Below, in pieces: positions 46,450 to 55,689 of a stretch of 64,000 nt of DNA. A model generated the notes under the pieces. That model was not told the DNA's origin and made no database searches. It saw only the letters and a program-made list of their open reading frames with translations. Position 1 is the first letter of the stretch, and the number at the start of each line of letters is the position of its first letter. The translations under genes were made by a program, and so were the position numbers. Origin of the DNA: Rahnella sikkimica (GTDB lineage Bacteria; Pseudomonadota; Gammaproteobacteria; Enterobacterales; Enterobacteriaceae); contig NZ_CP019062.1 of NCBI RefSeq assembly GCF_002951615.1, forward strand, positions 186,001-250,000, in the 5' to 3' direction.

Positions 46450-46724
46450 GCATTCCGGGGCAAATCGTTGCGTTGCATGAGCAACAGCCCGACCACGCCT
46501 GGGCGGAAGTTTGCGGTTTGCGGCGTGAGGTGAATATCGCGCTGGTTTGTGAAGGTATCAGTGAACGCGAACAGCTGATCGGCGGCTGGGTATTAATTCA
46601 CGTCGGGTTTGCGCTGAGCCGCCTTGACGAGCACGAAGCGCAGGAAACGCTGGCGGCGCTGCACGCTATGGAAGAAGTGGAAGCCGACGTCGCGCTGTTT
46701 CTCGGCGCGGGGGAGGCCAGATAA
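46440..46724 (+). CDS. hypC: Hydrogenase maturation chaperone HypC
   Basis: Small chaperone that carries the Fe(CN)2CO group with HypD and binds the HycE precursor. It is 94 aa (90 in E. coli) from the ATG at 46440, giving the diagnostic MCIGIPGQ start with essential Cys2; the frame is open upstream within hyp[17 protein letters not shown] is the conserved core. It overlaps hypB by 10 bp and hypD by one base (TAATG). Confidence 0.95.
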   Translation: MCIGIPGQIVALHEQQPDHAWAEVCGLRREVNIALVCEGISEREQLIGGWVLIHVGFALSRLDEHEAQETLAALHAMEEVEADVALFLGAGEAR

Positions 46725-47878
46725 TGCGTTTTGTTGATGAATTCCGCGACCCGAAGCTGGCGAAAACGCTGATTGAACGCCTGCATAAACGGGCCGCGCA
46801 ACTGCCGTATACCGCTGAAAAGCCGATGCAAATTATGGAAGTCTGCGGCGGCCATACCCACGCGATTTTCAAGTTTGGTCTGGATAAACTGCTGCCCCCG
46901 CAGTTGGAATTTATTCACGGCCCCGGCTGCCCGGTGTGCGTGCTGCCGATGGGCAGGATTGACGCCTGTTGTGAAATTGCGGCGCACGCGGACGTGATTT
47001 TTTGCACCTTCGGCGATGCGCTGCGGGTGCCGGGAAAACAGGGCTCGCTGCTGAACGCGCGCGAACGCGGCGCGGATGTGCGGGTGGTCTATTCGCCGCT
47101 CGACGCCCTGAAGCTGGCGCGGGAAAACCCGCAGCGTCAGGTGGTATTTTTCGCGCTCGGCTTTGAAACCACGCTGCCGGTGACGGCGGTCACGTTGCAA
47201 CAGGCACGGCGCGAAGGGCTGACCAATTTCAGCATCTTCTGTCAGCACATCAGCCTGATCCCGACGTTGCGCAGCTTGCTGCAACAAGACGATGTCCGCA
47301 TCGACGCCTTTCTCGCGCCCGGCCATGTCAGCATGGTGATCGGCACCGCGCCGTACCATTTCATTAATACCCAATTCGATAAACCGCTGGTGGTCAGCGG
47401 GTTTGAGCCGCTGGATATGCTGCAAAGCGTATTCATGCTGGTGGAACAAGTTTGCGAGGCATCGTGTAAAACCGAAAACCAATACCGGCGCATCGTGCCC
47501 GAAGAGGGTAATGTGCTGGCACAAAACGCCATCCGCGAAGTCTTTCAGCTTTCCGGCAGCAGCGAATGGCGCGGACTGGGGCTTATCGAAGAATCGGGGA
47601 TTTCCCTGACGGAAGCCTACAGGGCCTTCGACGCCGAGCGCCGTTTCAGCCCGCAGACGCAATCGGTGGCCGATGATCCGCGTTCACGCTGCGGCGACGT
47701 GCTGACAGGGCGCTGCAAGCCGCATGAGTGCCCGTTGTTTGGCACCGGCTGCACGCCGCATAACGCGTTTGGCGCGCTGATGGTCTCCTCCGAAGGAGCC
47801 TGCGCCGCCTGGTATCAGTACCGGTATCAGGAAAATAAACAAGAGCAGCAAGAGATGAAACAGAAGGTGGCAGGATGA
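46724..47878 (+). CDS. hypD: Hydrogenase Fe-cyano-carbonyl scaffold HypD
   Basis: Iron-sulfur protein on which the Fe(CN)2CO unit is assembled with HypC and HypE. The protein has 384 aa (373 in E. coli). Conserved elements are CGGHTHAIFK, HGPGCPVCVLP with the catalytic Cys pair, GFETTLPVTA, FLAPGHVSMVIG, and the C-terminal [4Fe-4S] motif CGDVLTGRCKPHECPLFG..C. A Lys/Gln-rich tail of about 15 residues follows. It overlaps hypE (ATGA). Confidence 0.97.
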   Translation: MRFVDEFRDPKLAKTLIERLHKRAAQLPYTAEKPMQIMEVCGGHTHAIFKFGLDKLLPPQLEFIHGPGCPVCVLPMGRIDACCEIAAHADVIFCTFGDALRVPGKQGSLLNARERGADVRVVYSPLDALKLARENPQRQVVFFALGFETTLPVTAVTLQQARREGLTNFSIFCQHISLIPTLRSLLQQDDVRIDAFLAPGHVSMVIGTAPYHFINTQFDKPLVVSGFEPLDMLQSVFMLVEQVCEASCKTENQYRRIVPEEGNVLAQNAIREVFQLSGSSEWRGLGLIEESGISLTEAYRAFDAERRFSPQTQSVADDPRSRCGDVLTGRCKPHECPLFGTGCTPHNAFGALMVSSEGACAAWYQYRYQENKQEQQEMKQKVAG

Positions 47879-48897
47879 GCGAGCGCAATGACGTCGTGAC
47901 GATGGCGCACGGCAGCGGTGGCCGCGCGATGCAGCAGATGATTGAACGGATGTTTCTCAGCGCGTTCGATAATCCGTGGCTCAACGAACGCGAAGACGGC
48001 GCGCGGTTATCGCTGGCCGCGCTGAGCCAGCAGGGCGACCGTCTGGCTTTCACCACCGACAGCTATGTCATTGATCCGATTTTCTTTCCCGGCGGTAATA
48101 TCGGCAAACTGGCGGTGTGCGGTACGGCAAACGATTTGTCCGTCAGCGGCGCAACACCGGCGTATCTCTCCTGCGGATTCATTCTGGAAGAGGGTTTGCC
48201 GATGGATGATTTGCAGAAAATTGTCAGCCTGATGGCGCAAACCGCACGCGACGCCGGGATCGCGATTGTCACCGGTGACACAAAAGTCGTGCAGCGCGGC
48301 GCGGCCGACAAGATTTTCATTAACACCGCCGGGATCGGCGTGATCCCCGGCGATGTGGCATGGGGCGCGGGGCAGATTCAGTGCGGAGATAAAGTGATCG
48401 TCAGCGGCACGCTGGGGGATCACGGTGCCACCATTCTCAATCTTCGCGAGCAACTGGGTATGGATCTCGGTATTCAGAGCGACTGCGCGGTACTGGCACC
48501 GATGGTTACGCCACTGCGCACTGTTTCCGGCGTTCACGCCCTGCGCGATGCGACGCGTGGCGGGGTGAACGCGATTTTGCATGAGTTCAGCGAGGCCAGC
48601 GGTTTCGGCATCTCCATCGATGAGAATGCGCTACCGGTCAAACCTGCGGTACGGGGAATTTGCGAGCTGCTGGGGCTGGAACCGCTCAATTTTGCCAATG
48701 AAGGCAAACTGGTGGCGGTGGTTTCTGCGCAGGCGGAAGACACGGTCCTGAAATTATTGCGCAGCCATCCGCTGGGAGCCGACGCCGCCACGATCGGCGA
48801 GGTCACTGAAAATCCACAGGTCTGCCTGCGCGGCGCGCTCGGCGTTTCCCGCCAGCTCATGCTGCCACATACCGAACCTTTACCCCGCATTTGTTGA
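47875..48897 (+). CDS. hypE: Hydrogenase maturation protein HypE
   Basis: PurM/SelD-like ATPase that dehydrates the thiocarbamate on its C-terminal cysteine to thiocyanate, the cyanide donor. The protein has 340 aa (336 in E. coli). MAHGSGGRAMQQMI begins the ATP domain; TDSYVIDPIFFPGGNIGKLAVCGTANDL, cut around residues 60-85, holds the conserved Asp residues; RDATRGGVNAILHE follows; and the protein ends PLPRIC with the essential terminal Cys. Confidence 0.97.
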   Translation: MSERNDVVTMAHGSGGRAMQQMIERMFLSAFDNPWLNEREDGARLSLAALSQQGDRLAFTTDSYVIDPIFFPGGNIGKLAVCGTANDLSVSGATPAYLSCGFILEEGLPMDDLQKIVSLMAQTARDAGIAIVTGDTKVVQRGAADKIFINTAGIGVIPGDVAWGAGQIQCGDKVIVSGTLGDHGATILNLREQLGMDLGIQSDCAVLAPMVTPLRTVSGVHALRDATRGGVNAILHEFSEASGFGISIDENALPVKPAVRGICELLGLEPLNFANEGKLVAVVSAQAEDTVLKLLRSHPLGADAATIGEVTENPQVCLRGALGVSRQLMLPHTEPLPRIC

Positions 48898-48984
48898 TCT
48901 CATCAGGGGGCTGAGTCCCACGAAAGGGGTAGACTTTTCCGTATTGCCCTTTTTTCAGAAACTACGTTATCCAGAGCTAACGCT

Positions 48985-51078
48985 ATGCAGAGTGCAACCA
49001 TGAGCACGACAAAACACAAAGGATTGCTGGAACTGACGCGCACGCTGCTGCTGCAACAGACCATGACTTCGCTGCTGGAAACCCTCACCCAGGTGGTGCA
49101 GAGTGCCGGTATTGCAGAATCGGTGACGCTGGTGTTGTTTGACAGCAACAGTGATCGCGTCAGTTTTTACGGCATCGATCCGCATCATCAGCCGGTGAGT
49201 TATGAAGACGAAACCCTGCTCGCCACCGGGCCGGTACATGCGCTGCTCAGCAACCCGAAAACCCAGGTCTGGCGCAGTGAGGCGCTGCATTTACGTTACC
49301 CGCAGTTGTCCGCGCTCAACCTGTATCCGGCGTTTACCGACTATTGTCTGGTACCGTTGCTGGCGGCTTCCGGCCTGCTCGGCGGCTGCGAATTTACGCG
49401 TCAGCACGCGGCACCGTTCAGTGAAGAAGATAAAAGCGGCCTGCACGAACTCTGCATGCTGGCGGCGATTGCGGTTGAACAGATTCAGCTGCGTGAAAAC
49501 GCGCTGCTTCAGCAATCGCTGCTGCGCCACGAACGCGATGATTTCCGCATACTGGTGGACATCACCAATGCCGTGCTTTCCAAGCTTGATCTCGACGAAC
49601 TGACCGGCGAGATCGCCAAAACCATTCATCATTTTTTTCACATCAACGCCATCAGCATTGTGCTGTGCGATGCCGACAAAGACAGCGAACAGGCCAGCGT
49701 TTACGCCACGCATTATGTGCAGACGCATGTCGCCGAACGCGAACAAACGCGCATGACGCTGGCCGGATCGCTGGAACAGCAGGTCATGAAAACCGGCGAA
49801 ATGTTGCTGACCAACGTGCGGCCTTCCGGAGAGCTGGAGGACGATGAGAGCACGCTGTTCCAGCTGTTGTGGCGCGACCAGACCAAAACCCTGTGCATTT
49901 TACCGCTGCGTTTCGGCCATAAAACGCTGGGCGTTCTCAAACTGGCGCAGTGTCAGCCGGATAATTTCAATTCCGCCAACCTGCGGGTTTTGCAGCAAAT
50001 CGCCGAGCGTATTGCGATTGCGGTGGACAACGCGCTGGCCTATCAGGAAATCAAAAGCTTGAAGGAAAAACTGCAACACGAAAACCTGTATCTGACCGAG
50101 CAAATTAACAGTAACACCCCGGATTTCAGCGACATTGTCGGGCGCAGCGCAGGGATGTCTGCGGTGCTCAAACAGGTGGAGATCGTGGCGAAAAGCGACT
50201 GTTCGGTGCTGATCCTCGGGGAAACGGGCACCGGCAAAGAACTGATCGCCAGAGCGATACATAACCTCGGCGATCGCCGTGATCAGCGGATGGTCAAAAT
50301 GAACTGCGCGGCAATGCCCGCCGGGCTGATGGAAAGTGACCTGTTTGGTCATGAAAAAGGATCTTTCACCGGCGCAACCGCGCAGCGGATGGGGCGTTTT
50401 GAGCTGGCCGACCAGGGCACGCTGTTCCTCGATGAAGTCGGGGAAATCCCGCTGGAGCTGCAACCTAAACTGCTGCGTATTTTGCAGGAACGTGAATTTG
50501 AAAGGGTCGGCGGCAATAAACTGATCTCGGTGAACGTGCGCATGATCGCCGCGACCAACCGTGACCTGCGGCAAATGGTGGAAGACAAAGAATTCCGCAG
50601 TGATTTGTATTACCGGCTGAATGTGTTCCCGATTGTGATCCCGCCGCTGCGCGAACGCCCGGAAGATATTCCGCAACTGGTCAAATTCCTGACTTACAAA
50701 ATCGCCAAGCGGATGAAGCGCACCATCGACAGCATTCCGGCGGAAACGCTGCGCCTGCTGAGCCGTATGCCGTGGCCGGGGAATGTCCGTGAGCTGGAAA
50801 ACGTGATTGAACGCGCCGTGCTTCTGACGCGCGGCACGGTGCTGGATCTGCAACTTCCCGAACTGAATTATCCGCTGCCGGTGACGCCGGTTGCGCCACC
50901 GGCGTTCTCTGAACCGGTGCCTCACCTGAGCGAAGACGACGAGCGTGAGCGCATTATCGCGGTCCTGAAAGAAACCAACGGCGTGGTCGCCGGGCCGCGC
51001 GGAGCCGCGCAGCGTCTGGGGTTAAAGCGCACCACCTTGCTGTCACGCATGAAAAAACTCGGTATCGCGGCACACTAA
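48985..51078 (+). CDS. fhlA: Formate-responsive sigma-54 activator FhlA
   Basis: Activates the hyc, hyp and hydN-fdhF promoters when formate is present. The protein has 697 aa (692 in E. coli). Two GAF-type sensor domains fill residues 1-360. The AAA+ domain has Walker A GETGTGKE (412-419), the sigma-54-contact loop as GSFTGA (459-464; E. coli has GAFTGA) and Walker B LFLDE (480-484). The Fis-type helix-turn-helix is at the C-terminus (GPRGAAQRLGLKRTTLLSRMKK, split near 667-690). The start at 48985 matches the E. coli N-terminus. It lies 87 bp after hypE. Confidence 0.97.
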   Translation: MQSATMSTTKHKGLLELTRTLLLQQTMTSLLETLTQVVQSAGIAESVTLVLFDSNSDRVSFYGIDPHHQPVSYEDETLLATGPVHALLSNPKTQVWRSEALHLRYPQLSALNLYPAFTDYCLVPLLAASGLLGGCEFTRQHAAPFSEEDKSGLHELCMLAAIAVEQIQLRENALLQQSLLRHERDDFRILVDITNAVLSKLDLDELTGEIAKTIHHFFHINAISIVLCDADKDSEQASVYATHYVQTHVAEREQTRMTLAGSLEQQVMKTGEMLLTNVRPSGELEDDESTLFQLLWRDQTKTLCILPLRFGHKTLGVLKLAQCQPDNFNSANLRVLQQIAERIAIAVDNALAYQEIKSLKEKLQHENLYLTEQINSNTPDFSDIVGRSAGMSAVLKQVEIVAKSDCSVLILGETGTGKELIARAIHNLGDRRDQRMVKMNCAAMPAGLMESDLFGHEKGSFTGATAQRMGRFELADQGTLFLDEVGEIPLELQPKLLRILQEREFERVGGNKLISVNVRMIAATNRDLRQMVEDKEFRSDLYYRLNVFPIVIPPLRERPEDIPQLVKFLTYKIAKRMKRTIDSIPAETLRLLSRMPWPGNVRELENVIERAVLLTRGTVLDLQLPELNYPLPVTPVAPPAFSEPVPHLSEDDERERIIAVLKETNGVVAGPRGAAQRLGLKRTTLLSRMKKLGIAAH

Positions 51079-51095
51079 GATATACGACAGAAATT

Positions 51096-51127
51096 CCCCT
51101 TCCGGCGCAGAATTCTGCCAGAAGGGG
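51096..51127. terminator. Hairpin between fhlA and DUF4865 gene
   Basis: CCCCTTC pairs with GAAGGGG, and an inner GC-rich CAGAATTCTG palindrome extends the stem. It lies between convergent genes but lacks a T-run, so termination is likely rather than certain. Confidence 0.45.
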
Positions 51128-51140
51128 CGTCTGATTTCCG

Positions 51141-51686
51141 TCAGCCAGCCGCTTTCTTGCCGGGCAATGAAATATGCCCGATACGGTAATGCTGACCGGT
51201 TCCGGCCTGCACCGCTTTCCCCGCCGTAAAACGTATTTTCTTCCAGTTTGTGGTATCCCACGCGGTGACATCGATCACTACGTCGCCGCTGATTTCCTGG
51301 TGATTTAGCGGGGTGAGGTCACTGTAAGGCGGAATATCCGTCATCTCGCGACGGGCAAATACCGCCGCCGCCACCTCCTCACTGATGCGGGCGGAAAGCA
51401 CCGGATAAACCTGGACCTGCGGCCACCCGAACGCTTTCGCCACGCCCTGAAAACCCGCGCTGAGCAGAAAACGGTGCATACTTTCCGCGTCCTGCCACAG
51501 ATAAAACGGCGCGTAGAGATTTTCTGCGCTGCCCGTCGCGGTATCGTCGCGGCGCGCATACAGATAGGTTTTGAAAATCAGCCCCAGAAAACCGTCCAGC
51601 AAATGCCCGTTATCTGCAATCCGTCGTTCAATAATGCCCATGTCGTAATCAGCGGGCAGCGTGAAACTGTATTGCATCGCAATCAT
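51141..51686 (-). CDS. DUF4865-family protein
   Basis: A 181-aa protein with the DUF4865 start MIAMQYSFTLPADYDM and core FKTYLYARRDDTATGSAENLYAPFYLWQDAE. A dimeric alpha/beta-barrel-like (monooxygenase-type) fold is possible from the alternating pattern, but that is speculation. Last gene of a three-gene leftward set; it overlaps the tautomerase gene by 4 bp (ATGA), so the two are translationally coupled. Function unknown; the neighbours suggest small aromatic or quinone-like substrates. Confidence 0.8.
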   Translation of the reverse strand: MIAMQYSFTLPADYDMGIIERRIADNGHLLDGFLGLIFKTYLYARRDDTATGSAENLYAPFYLWQDAESMHRFLLSAGFQGVAKAFGWPQVQVYPVLSARISEEVAAAVFARREMTDIPPYSDLTPLNHQEISGDVVIDVTAWDTTNWKKIRFTAGKAVQAGTGQHYRIGHISLPGKKAAG

Positions 51687-52105
51687 AATTTGCCCCCTTC
51701 TGAGCGGCTGATGGCGGCAACGCGGAAGACGTCACCGTGGCTGAATGACCAGTCTTCCGGCTGGGTGAAATTCACCACCACCATGATGTCCGCCGGGTCG
51801 ATGCCGATTTCTGCGTGCAGTTTTTCGTTCAGATAACGGTACAGCGCGCTTTTCTGTCCGGCATCACGGGGTTTCCCCGCCGTGATGTGGAACAGCAGAA
51901 AATCGTCTGAACGACGGCTGTCCGGGCCTGCCAGATACGTCGGGTTGATCACCCGCTGGCCGGGATTTACCGGTTCAAACAGCTGGAAGCAATCGTCTTT
52001 CGGCACGGAAAACGTGGTGACCAGCGCGTCCTGTAAGACAGTGGAAATCGCGTTTTGCCAGCCTTCGAGACGGTGTTCAGGGATTGAAATTCGGGTAAAA
52101 GGCAT
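51683..52105 (-). CDS. Tautomerase-family protein
   Basis: A 140-aa protein of the tautomerase superfamily (4-oxalocrotonate tautomerase / MIF-like, long form). The N-terminus MPF leaves Pro2 as the catalytic residue after Met removal. LHAEIGIDPADIMVVVNFTQPEDWSFSHG matches the Tautomerase_2-type C-terminal half, split over residues 95-123. Located between a carboxymuconolactone-decarboxylase-like gene and DUF4865 on the same strand. Confidence 0.83.
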   Translation of the reverse strand: MPFTRISIPEHRLEGWQNAISTVLQDALVTTFSVPKDDCFQLFEPVNPGQRVINPTYLAGPDSRRSDDFLLFHITAGKPRDAGQKSALYRYLNEKLHAEIGIDPADIMVVVNFTQPEDWSFSHGDVFRVAAISRSEGGKL

Positions 52106-52120
52106 GATGATTTTCCTCTG

Positions 52121-52447
52121 TTATTGCGGGTTCAACTCTGCGAAACGGGTCAGCGCGGAAGCGGCGGCGGGCCATCCGGCATAAAACGCCAGATGCGTGA
52201 TCACTTCGCTCAGTTCGCTGTGTGTCACCCCATTTTTCACCGCCAGATCCAGATGAAACGGCAACTGTTCGGTGCGGTTCAGCGCAATCAGCGCGGCGAC
52301 GGTAATCAGGCTGCGGTCGCGGGCAGGCAACTCGCTTCGTTGCCACAGGTCGCCAAACAAAACCTGCTCAGTCACTTGCGCGAGTTTTGGCGTCAGGCGC
52401 GTCATGGTTTCAGGTGGCAGCATAGGGGATGGTGTCTTGGCGCTCAT
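52121..52447 (-). CDS. Carboxymuconolactone decarboxylase-like protein
   Basis: A 108-aa protein of the CMD/AhpD-like all-helical family. The ATG at 52447 follows GGAG; the frame is open upstream without similarity. Family marks are WQRSELPARDRSLITVAALIALNRTEQLPFHLDLA, taken in pieces over residues 38-75, then GVTHSELSEVITHLAFYAGWPAA. The Cys-x-x-Cys of AhpD peroxidase relatives is absent, so it is closer to the decarboxylase-like type. It is divergent from a LysR gene across 105 bp. Confidence 0.85.
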   Translation of the reverse strand: MSAKTPSPMLPPETMTRLTPKLAQVTEQVLFGDLWQRSELPARDRSLITVAALIALNRTEQLPFHLDLAVKNGVTHSELSEVITHLAFYAGWPAAASALTRFAELNPQ

Positions 52448-52552
52448 TTCAGGCTCCTTTTGGCGGGTGTGAAAAGGAGCATAAAGCGTTATAATTATCC
52501 TTAATATCGAAAATATCAGCAGCATTAATCCATAAAAACGGGATGATTAAAC

Positions 52553-53434
52553 GTGGCTAAACGACCGGTAACTTTCGATGCAGAGGCGCTGCGCAGTTTT
52601 GTCACCGGCATCGAACTGGGAAGTTTTGTGCTGGCGGCTGACCGCCTCGGGCGCTCGACGTCGGCGGTCAGCGCACAGCTGAAAAAGCTGGAGCAGCAGG
52701 CGGGTACGGAACTGGTGCAAAAAGCCGGAAGGCATCTGATGCTGACCGCGCAGGGCGAAGTCATGCTCAGTTATGCGCGGCGGATTTTGAGCCTCAACGA
52801 CGAAGCCAGCGCGGCGTTATCGGCCAGTACCCTGAGTGGCAGCATTAATCTGGGTATGCAGGAAGATTTCGGCGAGGCACTGTTACCGGCCATTCTCGGC
52901 ACCTTTACCCGCGCGCATCCGCAGGTACAGCTTTCCGCCAGCATTACGCGCAATCAGCAATTGCTCGACGGCATCCGGCATAACGAATTCGATCTGGCGG
53001 TGTGCTGGCAGGCCGATGACGTCCCGCTTTTCCCGACCAGCCGGGCGCTGGGCCGCATTCCGCTGCGCTGGATCGGGCCGCCAAATTTCTCGCTGGCGCA
53101 TTATCTGGAAACCGGCGAACCGCTGCCTTTACTGGTGTTTGAAGCGCCGTGTCTGATGCGAAGTGCCGCAACGGCGGCGCTGGATAAAGCGGGGATCCCG
53201 TGGCGGATTGCCTTTACCAGCCGCAGCCTGGGCGGGATCTGGGCGGCGCTCTCCGCCGGTTTGGGGATTACCTTACGGACGGACTTTGGCCGACCGGCAG
53301 CCCTGAAGATTCTGGAGGATTTGCCCCCACCGGGCGAAATCGGCATCACTCTTCATCAGAGCCAGATGCAGCCGGGCGAACCGGCGACGTATCTGACGGA
53401 TGCCATCACCGGCTTTTTCGCCACCGGACAGTGA
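52553..53434 (+). CDS. LysR-type transcriptional regulator
   Basis: A 293-aa LysR-family regulator starting at a GTG. The N-terminal helix-turn-helix is FVTGIELGSFVLAADRLGRSTSAVSAQLKKLE, read as two pieces over residues 16-47. The effector domain contains GSINLGMQEDF, IRHNEFDLAVCWQAD and SAGLGITLRTDFG. It is divergent from the CMD-tautomerase-DUF4865 genes and probably controls them; convergent with holE. Confidence 0.92.
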   Translation: MAKRPVTFDAEALRSFVTGIELGSFVLAADRLGRSTSAVSAQLKKLEQQAGTELVQKAGRHLMLTAQGEVMLSYARRILSLNDEASAALSASTLSGSINLGMQEDFGEALLPAILGTFTRAHPQVQLSASITRNQQLLDGIRHNEFDLAVCWQADDVPLFPTSRALGRIPLRWIGPPNFSLAHYLETGEPLPLLVFEAPCLMRSAATAALDKAGIPWRIAFTSRSLGGIWAALSAGLGITLRTDFGRPAALKILEDLPPPGEIGITLHQSQMQPGEPATYLTDAITGFFATGQ

Positions 53435-53440
53435 CGGGTT

Positions 53441-53641
53441 TTACTTTTTAGCGGGCTGAGTGCGGTAGTGTTCCAGCCGCTCGCGAAAGTAAGCGCGCAG
53501 ATGTTCCGGCTGTTCCATCTCAACTTCTTCCGGGTTGACCGGCAGGTGATTGCGCTCGCGCACGGCGACGGTTCCTGCTGCCAGTCCGGCACTCACTTTT
53601 TCCATTTCTTCCGGGGTAAGACCTGCGAGATTCTTGTTCAT
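53441..53641 (-). CDS. holE: DNA polymerase III theta subunit
   Basis: Small subunit of the polymerase III core that stabilises the epsilon proofreading exonuclease. It is 66 aa from the ATG at 53641 with GGAGA upstream. The pattern [33 protein letters not shown] and [18 protein letters not shown] matches E. coli HolE (76 aa) along its length; the last 10 residues of the E. coli protein are missing. A solitary gene between convergent LysR and divergent yghX. Confidence 0.85.
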   Translation of the reverse strand: MNKNLAGLTPEEMEKVSAGLAAGTVAVRERNHLPVNPEEVEMEQPEHLRAYFRERLEHYRTQPAKK

Positions 53642-53793
53642 AGCGTCTCCTTTAGACTGCACGCAGTTTAGCACTGTCGGCGGGCAAAAAGGGGGGAGTG
53701 CGGCGGCAGATTGAAATCCAATTTCACATTCAGTTTACATAATCGTCAAAAACAGACCATTATTTAGTCTTCGATTTCCCGGAACGGAGCCTG

Positions 53794-54702
53794 ATGATGA
53801 CGCGAATGACAGCCAAAGATTTTCCGCCAGAACTGCTCGAATACTTTGATTTTTATGTTCACGGCAAAATGACCAAGCGCGAGTTTCTCGATCTCTCGGC
53901 AAAATTTGTGGCGGGAGGGTTGTCGCTGGCGGCGCTCTCCACGCTGATGACACCCAACTATGCCTACGCCGAACAGGTGCAATTTACCGACCCGGATATT
54001 GTGGCGGAATATATTCAGTACCCGTCGCCGCAGGGGCATGGCAGCGTAAAAGCCTATCTGGTGCGTCCGGCCAAAGCCGCCGGGAAGGTGCCGGGCGTGG
54101 TGGTGGTGCATGAAAACCGGGGCCTGAATCCGTACATCGAAGACGTCGCGCGTCGCGTGGCGAAAGCCGGATTTGTGGCGCTGGCACCGGACGGCCTGAG
54201 TTCCGTCGGCGGTTATCCGGGCAATGATGAGAAGGGCCGCGAGCTTCAGCAAAAAGTGGATCCTGCCAAACTAATGAATGACTTTTTTGCCGCCGTGGAG
54301 TTTCTGATGCACCACGAAACGGGCACCGGAAAAGTCGGTATTACCGGTTTCTGTTATGGCGGTGGCGTGGCGAACGCGGCTGCGGTGGCTTACCCGGAAC
54401 TGGCGGCGGCGGTGCCGTTTTACGGACGTCAGCCAAAGGCCGAAGACGTGCCGCGCATCAAAGCGCCGTTATTGCTGCATTATGCCGAACTGGATAAGCC
54501 GATCACTGACGGCTGGCCAGCTTATGAGGCCGCGCTCAAGGCGAACAATAAACTGTATGAAGGGTATGTGTATTCCGGCGTCAATCACGGATTCCACAAT
54601 GATTCGACGCCGCGCTATGACAAAGCGGCCGCCGATCTGGCGTGGGATCGCACCATCGCCTGGTTTAAAAAGTACCTCGACCCGCAGACTGAGACGGCAT
54701 AA
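53794..54702 (+). CDS. yghX: Dienelactone hydrolase-family protein YghX
   Basis: A 302-aa alpha/beta-hydrolase of the dienelactone hydrolase family, matching YghX. Catalytic Cys lies in GFCYGGGV, Asp in HYAELDKPI and His in [15 protein letters not shown]. An N-terminal extension carries [21 protein letters not shown], a Tat-signal-like stretch with Lys-Arg instead of Arg-Arg, so export is possible but not assured. The natural substrate is unknown. yghX is disrupted in E. coli K-12 but appears intact here. Shares a terminator with convergent yghU. Confidence 0.9.
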   Translation: MMTRMTAKDFPPELLEYFDFYVHGKMTKREFLDLSAKFVAGGLSLAALSTLMTPNYAYAEQVQFTDPDIVAEYIQYPSPQGHGSVKAYLVRPAKAAGKVPGVVVVHENRGLNPYIEDVARRVAKAGFVALAPDGLSSVGGYPGNDEKGRELQQKVDPAKLMNDFFAAVEFLMHHETGTGKVGITGFCYGGGVANAAAVAYPELAAAVPFYGRQPKAEDVPRIKAPLLLHYAELDKPITDGWPAYEAALKANNKLYEGYVYSGVNHGFHNDSTPRYDKAAADLAWDRTIAWFKKYLDPQTETA

Positions 54703-54705
54703 ATG

Positions 54706-54735
54706 AAAAGGGCAGGAGATGATCCTGCCCTTTTT
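54706..54735. terminator. Bidirectional intrinsic terminator
   Basis: AAAAGGGCAGGA pairs with TCCTGCCCTTTT around GATGA, with runs of A and T on either side. It serves convergent yghX and yghU. Confidence 0.9.
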
Positions 54736-54759
54736 GCATTCTGACTCAACCGGTATGGA

Positions 54760-55611
54760 TCAGGACTTCAGTTTGTCATCAAAATCTGACGCGTCATGGC
54801 GTTCTGCCAGTTGCTGATCCGGCTCGCCCCAGGTGCGATTGACGATGCGGCCGCGTTTGACTGCCGGACGATCCGCCACTTCCGCTGCCCAACGCTGGAA
54901 GTGTTTGTAGGACTGGATTTCCAGGAATTCGGCGGATTCATACAAACCGCCCTGCGCCAGACTGCCGTACCAGGTGAAAATGGCGATATCGGCAATTGTG
55001 TATTCTTCACCGGCAATAAAGCGGTGATCGGCCAGCTGGCGGTCCAGCACGTCGAGCTGGCGCTTGGCTTCCATCGTGAAACGGTTGATGGCGTATTCGA
55101 TTTTGACCGGCGCGTAATGGTAAAAATGCCCGAAACCGCCGCCCAGATACGGCGCGGAGCCTTGCAGCCAGAACAGCCAGTTCAGGGTTTCCGTGCGCCC
55201 CGCGAGATCTTTCGGCAGGAACTGACCGAATTTCTCCGCCAGATACAGCAGGATATTGCCGGATTCAAACACGCGGATGGGCGGTTTGGCGGAGTTATCC
55301 AGCAGTGCCGGGATCTTAGAATTCGGGTTCACATCAACAAACCCGCTGGAGAACTGATCGCCTTCGTTAATGCGGATCAGATGCGCATCGTATTCCGCAC
55401 CGCTTTCACCCAGCGCCAGCAACTCCTCGAGAAGGATCGTCACTTTCTGGCCGTTCGGCGTGCCCAGCGAATACAGCTGCAACGGGTGTTTGCCGACCGG
55501 CAGCGTTTTCTCATGCGTCGGGCCTGCAACCGGGCGGTTGATGTTTGAGAACTTGCTGACTTCGTCTTTATTCCAGGTCCAGACTTTAGGCGGTTGGTAT
55601 TGTTCTGACAT
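54760..55611 (-). CDS. yghU: Glutathione S-transferase-like disulfide reductase YghU
   Basis: Cytosolic GST-fold enzyme with disulfide-bond reductase and organic hydroperoxide activity in E. coli. The protein has 283 aa (288 in E. coli). The long N-terminus YQPPKVWTWNKD, the thioredoxin-like domain (LYSLGTPNGQKVTILLEELL, NPNSKIPALLD, ESGNILLYLAEKFG) and the helical C-domain (FIAGEEYTIADIAIFTWYG) are intact. It faces yghX and is followed upstream by a repeat island. Confidence 0.95.
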   Translation of the reverse strand: MSEQYQPPKVWTWNKDEVSKFSNINRPVAGPTHEKTLPVGKHPLQLYSLGTPNGQKVTILLEELLALGESGAEYDAHLIRINEGDQFSSGFVDVNPNSKIPALLDNSAKPPIRVFESGNILLYLAEKFGQFLPKDLAGRTETLNWLFWLQGSAPYLGGGFGHFYHYAPVKIEYAINRFTMEAKRQLDVLDRQLADHRFIAGEEYTIADIAIFTWYGSLAQGGLYESAEFLEIQSYKHFQRWAAEVADRPAVKRGRIVNRTWGEPDQQLAERHDASDFDDKLKS

Positions 55612-55689
55612 GAGGATGCTCCGTCTGCATTTAAGGGGGTGTAAGACTGAAAAGTCTAGCAGGAGAAAATGCAGCGTGACGCTGAGAAT

